NCBI GenBank assembly: GCA_024305405.1
Contig: JAKNDB010000109.1
Location: forward strand, 372,001 to 436,000
Length of the DNA: 64,000 nucleotides
Reading direction: 5' to 3'
Source: Dirofilaria immitis
Lineage: Eukaryota > Nematoda > Chromadorea > Rhabditida > Onchocercidae
Positions within the stretch are counted from its first letter, which is position 1; each line of letters starts with the position of its first letter. This document shows positions 56,501 through 64,000 of the stretch, piece by piece. Below the pieces are notes generated by a model. That model did no database searches and had not been told where the DNA came from. It saw only the letters and a list, made by a program, of their open reading frames with translations. The position numbers and the translations under genes were made by a program.

Positions 56501-59500
56501 TAGCTTAAATTATATTACTAAATAAAATCGAAATTTGAAATCAAAAAAAAGTTTGGATTTTTTTCTTTTAAATTTAAAATTTTACCCTCTTAATAAAACT
56601 TTTGTTGCTTCATGAAGAATTTCTGCACGATGTGAAATTTCCAACGATTCTTTTGTTGGTGCTAATAAATTTGAATGTGCATAAATTGCTAAATTTCGAT
56701 TCCTATTTGCATTATTATTACGTCCTAAAAAATTTTTTAAATAAAATTATTATATTTCGAATTTTATTTCAAATTTTAATAATTATTTTTATGCTAAAAA
56801 ATACGATTAATTTTGAAATTATTTCAAAGTTTAGAAAAAAATCCAATTTTATTGAAGTTTCGCATATCATTTATGTATTAATTTTATATCGGAAATTATT
56901 TCAAAAGTTAAAAAAAAAAAAGAAAATATTTTATTATCATTTACCTTGTCGTCGAATTCGATCTGCTTCAGCTTCATTTAAACGTTTCGCATGTTCAGCA
57001 CCTAATCGTACTGCTTTTTCTAATGTAGCCTTTGTTATCGGTAATTTTAGTCTAGGCTCTTGATCAACCCATTGTGTTAGATCAATTGTATCGATTATTG
57101 TTGAATTACAATGCATCGGACAATTTCTGTAGCGATATTTATCAATATTTTATAAATGATTTATTATTTAAATAAAATTTTAATTTTTCTTGAATTTTTT
57201 TTTAACGGCTACTATCACAATCTCGAATAATATTTGATTTTCTTTTTATCATAATCTTGAATAATATTTGATTATTTTGTTTTGAAATATCATAATCTTT
57301 CAAATTACGAATACTATCACAGTCTCGAATAACATTTGTATATCATTGCCTTTTTCTAAAATACTTTTCCGGATACTTCCGCGCCATTCATTTCATCATT
57401 GGTCCTTTTTGCTTTTTATTTCTGATAAATTATCATTCAAATTTAAAATTTTGAACTTTAATTTATTTAATGTAAAAGAAACTTTTACTATCTCTTCTAT
57501 ATTTTCATTTTATATTTCTATTAATTATATAAAATTCAAATTTAAGTGCAATAAATAATTTATTTAATTTAAATTTAGCAAAGAATGATAAGATAATTAT
57601 TACCCATAAATATCAGCAAGTGTAAAAACATTTGGTTGAATTTCGTTAATACCTTGCGAATTATCACAAATTATTCGAGCTAATGTTGTCCGACGAATTT
57701 CACCTAATTGTTCCAATGTAAATGCTGATGGTACGAAGAAATTTTCATACCAAAATCGATCACCTCGACGAATCTTTAAAATAAAAATTTTGAAAAAAGA
57801 AATTAAATTAAAATCCATTTCAAAATTTTTGTTTTAAATTTTTTGTCAATTCGTAATTATTATTGTTAATTCCTATTTAATTATAAAAATTAAAAGTTGC
57901 AAAGAAAAGAGGAAAATATGAAATGCTTTATATCTTTCTTTTTTTTACTGTTTGCCAAAAAATATATTTTAACATCCTTTTTTGATCTTTATAGAAATTG
58001 ATTAAAAGATTTTAAAAAATATTTAATAGTTATTATAACAAAAAGGTCAAGTAAAATTGATTAATAGTTTCAATCATTATGCAAACGAAATTGATCAATG
58101 GTTTAAACTATTATATAAAGGTCAAATAAAATTGGTCGTTACTTTAAATTATACATAAAGATTAAATAAAATTGATCGATAGTTTAAATTATTACGTAAA
58201 GGTCAAACAAAACTGATCGATACTTCAAATTCTATTAACTTTATATAAAATGATTATAAAATATTATTTCATGATAATTAGAATTTAAAGTAAAAACAAA
58301 TTAAAAATAGTTTTTTTTCTTGAAGAAAAAGGATTGATGCTAAAATTTGGCAAATAATTAATTTAGTCATAACTCATATTGAACATTGTTTAATAATTTC
58401 GATTATTAGTTTACAAATTTGATTATTAATTTTGCAAATGGAAATTAAATATTGAACCTTTTGAAATTGTTTACCAATAATACATGCAAATGTTGGCCCA
58501 ACTAATGCGCCAAGTTCTGGCTTCTCGGCCATACCAAGTACAAATAAATCGACATCATCGATATGATCATATAACCTGGCCAATTCATCCAAATCAATTG
58601 ATTGCAATATCTATGAATAGATTGGTTGATCGATGAATGCGAACTTTGCTCGACATTTTAGGCTCTTTTTTTTCTGCTATATAATTATATTTGTATATTC
58701 AATAATTTTTAAAATTAATTTACATATATAGTTTAGTTTAATTACTTTAAATCCTAAGCATAGAAATATGATTTATAATTTAGCTATGATGAATATTTTA
58801 AGAGCATTACAATATCAGCCAAATCGTTGAAACCAGTTGGACGTCGAAGACCGCAAGCGCTTCGAAATGCAGTATATCCCGGGATTCCATGATCTCGACC
58901 CATCTGTATGATCATTGCTGCTAAATCAAGTCCATAATTGCCTTTACCACGAAGAAATTCATTTTTGAAATATTTATTCATATGTAATCCAGGTTTACTG
59001 ATTGTTTCATGTAATAAATACCTATAAAATCAAACAAGTTCTATTAGGATTATCACAGCAAAATAGGTCGAGAATTAATTTAGGCGAAATACGTTGAGAA
59101 ATAATTTTGAAAATTTCAATGATAAAACATAAATAAATAAATACTTCATTAATTAAAATAATATGATTGCAAAGAAAACAGATCAGTAATTAAATTTGTC
59201 AGATAATGATAAACTTATTTAGCTGATAAAAGATTTTTTATTCTCGTAATTTTTAATTACGCCAATAATAAAAGTTGAATTTGATTAATTGAATTTTTAT
59301 TTTTAATTCCCAAAATTTGAATTATTTAATTTATTCTTAAAATTAATTTAAAATAAGATCAATTGTGTAAATGATACATACCTTAGAACGGTATCAATTT
59401 TACCGCTATAAAATAATTCTGGATCATTGATAAGAGTATTCCAGGCTTTTTCGGTTCTACGATTTCCCACATAATCTTCATAGAGAACGATACGATCAGA

Positions 59501-62500
59501 AAATAACGAATAAAAGAATAATCCAACCGCTGATGCAAATTCATTTAATGCTGTTGCATCTGTTTTCTATAATTAATTAATTACTCAAAATAATATATTA
59601 TTAAATATTATACATAATCAAATATATACATATATATATATATATAACATAGGAATGGTTTAAAATTAATTTCTAAAAAAATTTTAATATAAAATTTAAA
59701 GAATTAAAAATTTCATCAAAAAAGACAAAATTTTTAATTTTAATTTTTACCAAATCATAATCACTATCATAATCATTATGTCGTAGCTTAATACCATATT
59801 GTCGTAAATTATTTTTCCAACAATAATTGGTAAAAATTCATTATACGTAATATGTTGAATTTGTGCAATAACAATTCGACGTGATTCTTGAAATAATTTC
59901 TCATCATCCCAATCAGCATTTATTGCCTTAAATTTGATTGATAAATTCATCAAAATCGAGAACAAAAAAAAAAAACGAAATCAATAAAAAAATGATATTT
60001 TAATTGAAATTTAAATCTGCTAGACTTTTAAATAATATCATAATATCAACGATTGAAATTAAAAATAAAATAATTTGGAAGAAAAAAACAAAAAGTAAAA
60101 AACAAAAAAGCTAATAATAACAGATATTTCTAATTCAAATTAAAAATTTTTTAAATAATATTAAGAATTTGAAATAGGAAATGAAATAATCCAAAATGAA
60201 AAATAATTTTAATTTAAATTAAAAATTTTTGTATGAAAAAATACTAAAAATGATAATATTGAAGTTAAAAATTTAAATAAGTTAAATCAAAATAATTGAA
60301 TTAATTTTTATTTAAAAATATTAATTTTTTTCGTTCACTTTGCCTTTTCATTTTCATTGAAACAAATTAATTTTAGAATTTTCCTTTTTTTTCTTCTCTC
60401 TCTTTCTCTTTCTCTCCTCTCTCTTTCTCTCTCTCTCTCTGTCTGGCTTTGTTACTAATTATAGTTTTTTTAATTAATTATTAAATTATTAGCTAACTTT
60501 TAATTGCTTAGCAATATTATTATAGTTGACGTAACCAAATTGTATGTAAGGCAATTTGGTTTGGAAATAAATTTGTAAATTCACCACCCGACAAAAACAT
60601 CGTTGTTTATTACTCCAACAGGTACCATCATTTGTATTTGGCAATAAGATATTTTGTCGAGAATTTTGTTGTGTTAATAATAAACCTGCAAATATTGATT
60701 TAATCTTGAAAATAAAAAAAAACTTTTTATCTAATATTATCTCAATTTTCTTTAAAAAAATTATTCCCATATTTCGTTAATATCAGTAATTATATAACAA
60801 AATTAATTTGATATAAAATTAAACTTAAAATATATGAATTTCAAACAATAATTAGCAATAATTAAATAATCGTATAATTAAATGATAAAAAGAATTTTCG
60901 TTTTTTTTTTGTATATTTTAATATTAATTTATTTAAATTTTCATATTATATTATTGAAATTTTTATAGCAATATATATTTTAATTAAAAAATTTAATTAA
61001 AATATTAAGTAATTAATTATAACAAACCATTTCGATATGCACGAAGTTTATTAGCACGTTCCACATTACTACCATATATATTGCTAGCATCAAGAAACGA
61101 TGTTACTTGATTAACTTGCTCTGAGGACCAAGTGAACAATTTTCTCGAGGTGAAGTTGCTGTACGTACATACGGTAAACATTGTGTTAATGCTATAACAA
61201 TTAATTTTAATTATTTAACAATATAAAAGAAAAAAGTTTGAAAAGAAATGAAATAAAAAAATTAAATCATTTAAAAATTTGACATATTAATCAATAAATA
61301 TTTTATAGGAATTAAATTATATATTATTTACTATAAAAATAAATATTTAAAATATTTTCTGAAAATAAATAAAAAAATTACTTGAATAACTTGTATCATT
61401 TTGATCAACTTCAATTGGATAACATTCTGGATGTGTGAACTTTTGATTACAACATAATAATGGTTTCGATTCATTACCTGACAATTTTTTATTTTTTTAT
61501 CAAAAAAAATTTAAAAAGAAAAAAGACTTCATAATATCTCGAGAAATAGTTTTTTTTTATTATAAATAATTTTGTTTAATAAAAAAAATTCGATTAAATG
61601 TTGAAATTTAATAAACTTTTTGTTTGTAAAATTCATTTGTTTTGTTTTCTTTTTTTTTTGCTAAAATATTATGGAAAAATTTGGAGGTAAAAGAAATTTA
61701 GGAAATATGCATAAAATTATTTATTATATAAACAAAATTTAGTTGCATAAATTGAATGATATTTATAATTGTGAGCGGTGCTATTTCTTTGTTTTCTTGT
61801 CTCGAAATTTTTTATTTTTTTTCTCGTCTCGAGAATTATCTATTTTATTATCATTTCAACTTATTAGAAGGATTTTTCGTTTTTTTCTTATTTATTGTAT
61901 AAATAAAATTTAGCTATATAAGTTCGTTCTTTTTTCCTTTTGAGATTGTTTATTTCTTTTTTTTCTTTTTGTTCTTTCATCTCGAGAATTTTCTAATTTT
62001 ATTATCGTTTCAGGCTATTAGGGAACTTTTTTATTTTTTTCGTTTTGAAAGTTTTATTTTTATCATTTTTAAAATTTTCACTTTTTCATTTCGAGAATTT
62101 TTTTATTTCATCATTTTTATTTCTTTTTAATCATTTAAAATGATACCTTTGTAAAAGTAGTTATACCGGTATGAATAATATCTTCATAAATAAACATTGC
62201 CCATTCGGCAATCATCATTGAGCATAGGGTATGTCGATCAGTTGGTTCGGTGATAAGATTATGTGATATTTTTCGAGCACTTGGAAGTGATGAACCATTA
62301 ATTGAAATACGTGGTTTTGAAATTTCTGCAAAAAAAATGAAAAAAATAGTATAAATTTTAGAATAATTTTTTTTTTAATATTTGTTGCATAATTTCTTTT
62401 AAATAGTTCAAATTTTTTAAATTATAAATTTGTGATTTTATTAAAATATTGTAAAAATTATGAAGAAACATATTTATGATATTGGACAATTTTAGTACTT

Positions 62501-63434
62501 CAATTAATGATAGTATCCTATTGATAATATTATCATTGAGAAAAATACAAATGCTTAAATTATAAGATGATGATAATAAAGAAATGAAATTGTATTAGTG
62601 ATATCAAATGATTCAATCCTTCGATTAATGATATTATCACTGCAAGAAACTGCAAAAGTTTGAATTATAAAGCGATTAGCATGAAGAACTCATTTTTTTA
62701 AGTAATAATCTTATCATTGATAATCCTTTAAATAATAATGTTAGCATTGATCATTGAAAGAAATTTAGAAATCATTGCAGTCTTACTTATAAATCATAAA
62801 ATGATGATAATGAAGAAATTGTTCCAGTGATATCAAATGATTCAATCTTTCTAACTAATAATATTATCAGTGATAATATTATTATTGAAACAAATAAAAA
62901 TGCTGCAAAAATTAACTTACTATCAGCATAAGTTGGTTTTAAAAAACGTTGCATTGGTTCAGATGATGCACCCCATAATGGATGATTAACATTATTACAA
63001 TGTCCTGAATATGTTCGATATTTAGTTGATGGACATTGTGTGACTAAATTTATCGGACATATATCACTGATTATTGTATCACGAAGATCCATTAATGGTA
63101 ATTCGTGAGAAATTTGTTCCATGTAAGACTTAAAATTAAAATTAAAAATTTTTATAAATTAAAAATATTAATTATTTATTAAGAAATAAAATTATCATGT
63201 GCAATATACACAAAAAAAAAAATTTCTTTCATCAAAAAAATAAATACAATAATTAATAACTTAAATTAATTAATTAATTACAAATATATTAGATTAAAAA
63301 TTTCAAAAATTCTTACTTATAAAATTTCTCAGTTGCAACAATTGAAACTTGTGATGAATAGGAAAGTTTTTTAGAATATGATTCAATTTTATTTATTCCA
63401 TTCCATGTTCGTTCTGCTAATAATCCATTAAATT
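47543..63434 (-). CDS. tandem animal haem peroxidase (inactive N-terminal + canonical C-terminal domain), 5' partial
   Basis: Secreted-type haem peroxidase, probably acting in cuticle or matrix cross-linking. Exons in coding order: 63317-63434, 62921-63128, 62167-62325, 61382-61477, 61028-61191, 60498-60685, 59751-59926, 59382-59566, 58811-59021, 58458-58610, 57604-57773, 56945-57126, 56586-56724, 56122-56401, 55834-56010, 55171-55358, 54859-55019, 54482-54641, 53929-54055, 53650-53789, 53445-53530, 53056-53199, 52723-52871, 52363-52476, 48404-48512, 48129-48190, 47959-48047, 47752-47826, 47543-47602 (TGA). About 1,420 residues in the window. Exons 57604-57773 and 56945-57126 join the two domains in phase (GG|A), so they are one gene. 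Apparent one-base breaks: 56289-56293, 59812-59816, about 61120-61126. The 63317/63128 junction phase also fails. A further exon may lie at 63852-63907; the signal peptide is outside. The C-terminal tail after the peroxidase fold is Cys-rich. Confidence 0.85.
48960..48964. repeat. target-site duplication TTAGG, left copy
   Basis: Five bases immediately before the left LTR, repeated immediately after the right LTR at 52027-52031. Unmutated although the LTRs have diverged. Confidence 0.75.
48965..50148 (+). repeat. left LTR (about 1184 bp)
   Basis: Shares two clear blocks with the right LTR. One is near its start (GCGAATAAA(T/C)TGCGAAAGG to GTGTTGGATCTCA). The other is the last 300 bp (AGAATATACTTCAT to CTTGTT(G)CAA.GCAAAA). 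The central part is different in sequence and longer. Confidence 0.8.
50149..50168 (+). other. retroelement primer-binding site candidate
   Basis: TGGTGCCACGAGCCGGGGAT follows the left LTR with no spacer. It begins with TGG, the complement of a tRNA CCA end, and continues with a CCGG-containing segment as a tRNA 3' arm would. I cannot say which tRNA. Confidence 0.65.
50672..50980 (+). pseudogene. gag-like (DUF1759, Pao family) fragment
   Basis: The frame includes [36 protein letters not shown] and [15 protein letters not shown], the LTGEA-AAI and LK-RYG pattern of Pao gag polyproteins. An in-frame TAA lies at 50810-50812 and another closes it at 50978-50980. Upstream of 50672 all frames are broken. 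No catalytic domain remains. Confidence 0.7.
51102..52026 (+). repeat. right LTR (about 925 bp)
   Basis: Begins TGTCGCGAATAAA and ends CACTACA, directly followed by the target-site copy TTAGG. Its centre (about 51245-51690) does not align by eye with the centre of the left LTR. Confidence 0.8.
52027..52031. repeat. target-site duplication TTAGG, right copy
   Basis: Matches 48960-48964 exactly and abuts the terminal ACA of the right LTR. Confidence 0.75.
53300..53460. repeat. short tandem repeat in peroxidase intron
   Basis: Three imperfect units of GATAATTATTGATATTATTTA(T)..GATAGAATTTACTTA type. They end about at the donor of the exon at 53445. Confidence 0.75.
58040..58235. repeat. about 38-bp tandem repeat in peroxidase intron
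   Basis: Four to five imperfect units of AAAGGTCAAATAAAATTGAT plus CGATAGTTTAAATTATTA. Confidence 0.8.
60385..60445. repeat. CT microsatellite in peroxidase intron
   Basis: (CT)n/(CTTT)n tract on the plus strand, that is GA-rich on the coding strand. A similar tract is at 63735-63800. Confidence 0.85.
62480..62900. repeat. degenerate about 120-bp repeat in peroxidase intron
   Basis: Two to three copies share TAATATTATCA(G/T)TGA, AAATGCTTAAATTATAA, GATGATAATGAAGAAATTG and TGATATCAAATGATTCAATC. The array ends just before the exon at 62921. Confidence 0.75.
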
Positions 63435-64000
63435 CTATAAATTGAAATTAAATAATTTATCAAATTATCACTATACTTTTAAAAATTATCAAATATTAAA
63501 TAATTTAATGAATTTAACAAATATATCAATTATGAAGAAGCTTCCTGATATTGACACTATATTATGAGATAGCGCGTAAGCTGATCTTATCAAATTTCAT
63601 CTTATTTGATAATTTTGATTTTGATTTTTTTTTATTGTTATTTGATATTTGATACAATATCTGTTAATATTTTAATTTGAATGTAATTTTTTGAGTTATT
63701 TGTGAAATTAATTCAATCCTATTTTTATCTTTTCTTCTTCTGTCCCCTCTCTCCCTATCTCTCTTTCTCTCTCCTCTCTCTTTCTCTCTCTTTCTGTGTC
63801 ACTCTCTACTTATTTTTCCCCTTTTCTGAATTTGAAAAATTTATGATAAACTCTTGAATCATATGCAATTCTATTATTATCATCAATATATTCACTTGTT
63901 CTTTCCCCTGCATTCAAAATCATATTTGAATTTAAATACTCAAATTCAAAATCACATTTAAATTTCAAGTATTTGTAATTGATCAAATATATTTGTAATG
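63435..64000 (-). other. peroxidase upstream intron/edge region
   Basis: Apart from the tentative exon at 63852-63907 and a CT tract at 63735-63800, I see only AT-rich sequence. The peroxidase gene probably continues to the right of the window, as no signal-peptide exon is found. Confidence 0.5.
63852..63907 (-). CDS. possible further 5' peroxidase exon
   Basis: An acceptor (AATGCAG) followed by an open 18-codon frame (GERTSEYIDDNNRIAYDSR) and a GT resembles the prodomain region ahead of the second peroxidase domain. Its end phase does not match the next exon at 63434, so it is tentative. Confidence 0.3.

Larger units (their letters stand above)
47543..57126 (-). other. C-terminal canonical haem peroxidase domain
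   Basis: All hallmark residues of the animal (myeloperoxidase-type) superfamily are present. They are the distal Gln, Asp and His in [13 protein letters not shown], the catalytic Arg and haem-linking Glu in [14 protein letters not shown], the proximal His in FRFGHSLI, its Asn partner in [17 protein letters not shown], and the usual [33 protein letters not shown] and [14 protein letters not shown] segments. A prodomain-like stretch (56122-57126) precedes it and a Cys-rich tail (47543-48190) follows it. This domain should be catalytically competent once the homopolymer break at 56289-56293 is discounted. Confidence 0.85.
57604..63128 (-). other. N-terminal peroxidase domain lacking catalytic and haem residues
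   Basis: The fold is clear from [82 protein letters not shown] and ICDNS. Aligned without gaps to the second domain of the same protein, however, the distal Asp-His is Tyr-Glu (FIYEDIIH), the catalytic Arg and the haem-ester Glu are Leu and Tyr (VVNLQIYF), the proximal His is Tyr (LFFYSLF), and the Asn that partners it is Ile (LDLAAMIIQ). Haem binding and peroxidase chemistry are therefore not expected. The substitutions lie inside intact exon frames, away from the frame breaks, except that flanking breaks occur at 59812 and about 61120. Confidence 0.8.

Overview
This is very AT-rich eukaryotic DNA, roughly four-fifths A+T by eye, full of microsatellites and minisatellites. It is almost certainly from a nematode. 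Exons are small (50-300 bp), introns start GT and end TTTCAG, TTTTAG or similar, and two genes have an acceptor-like TTTCAG/TTTTAG a few bases before the start ATG with no open exon upstream, as expected for spliced-leader trans-splicing. The gene set also fits: a TPA-1-type protein kinase C, a PAN/mucin/ZP apical-matrix protein, and a tandem haem peroxidase of the cuticle-enzyme type. A spirurid (clade III) worm is my best guess, but it is only a guess.

Layout. 1-4232 is non-coding and repetitive (upstream or first-intron DNA of the kinase gene). 4233-22907 (+) is a novel-type protein kinase C with 16 recognised exons; the 5' end is missing or unrecognised. 22908-32460 holds no gene I can support. 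32473-41779 (+) is a secreted protein with a signal peptide, two PAN modules, ZP-N, a Thr/Ser-rich region of about 650 residues, ZP-C and a basic RHKR site. 42631-43410 (-) is the small mitochondrial assembly factor FMC1. 44447-46702 (+) is an unrecognised coiled-coil-like gene whose reading frames do not join, so it is a pseudogene or badly sequenced. 47543-63434 and probably on past the right edge (-) is one 29-exon gene with two tandem animal haem peroxidase domains. A degenerate BEL/Pao-type LTR retrotransposon (48965-52026, 5-bp target duplication TTAGG) sits in one of its introns in the opposite orientation.

Two points stand out. First, the N-terminal peroxidase domain keeps the fold signatures but has lost the distal His, catalytic Arg, proximal His, haem-linking Asp and Glu, and the Asn partner. 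It is a pseudo-peroxidase fused to a domain that keeps all of them. Second, otherwise conserved exons in three genes carry one-base frame breaks, four of them exactly at A/T homopolymers that are one base too short. That pattern looks like a systematic assembly error and would break automatic gene models here.

The genes share no operon. The ZP protein and the peroxidase would both act in the extracellular or cuticular matrix, the kinase acts in diacylglycerol signalling, and FMC1 acts in the mitochondrion.
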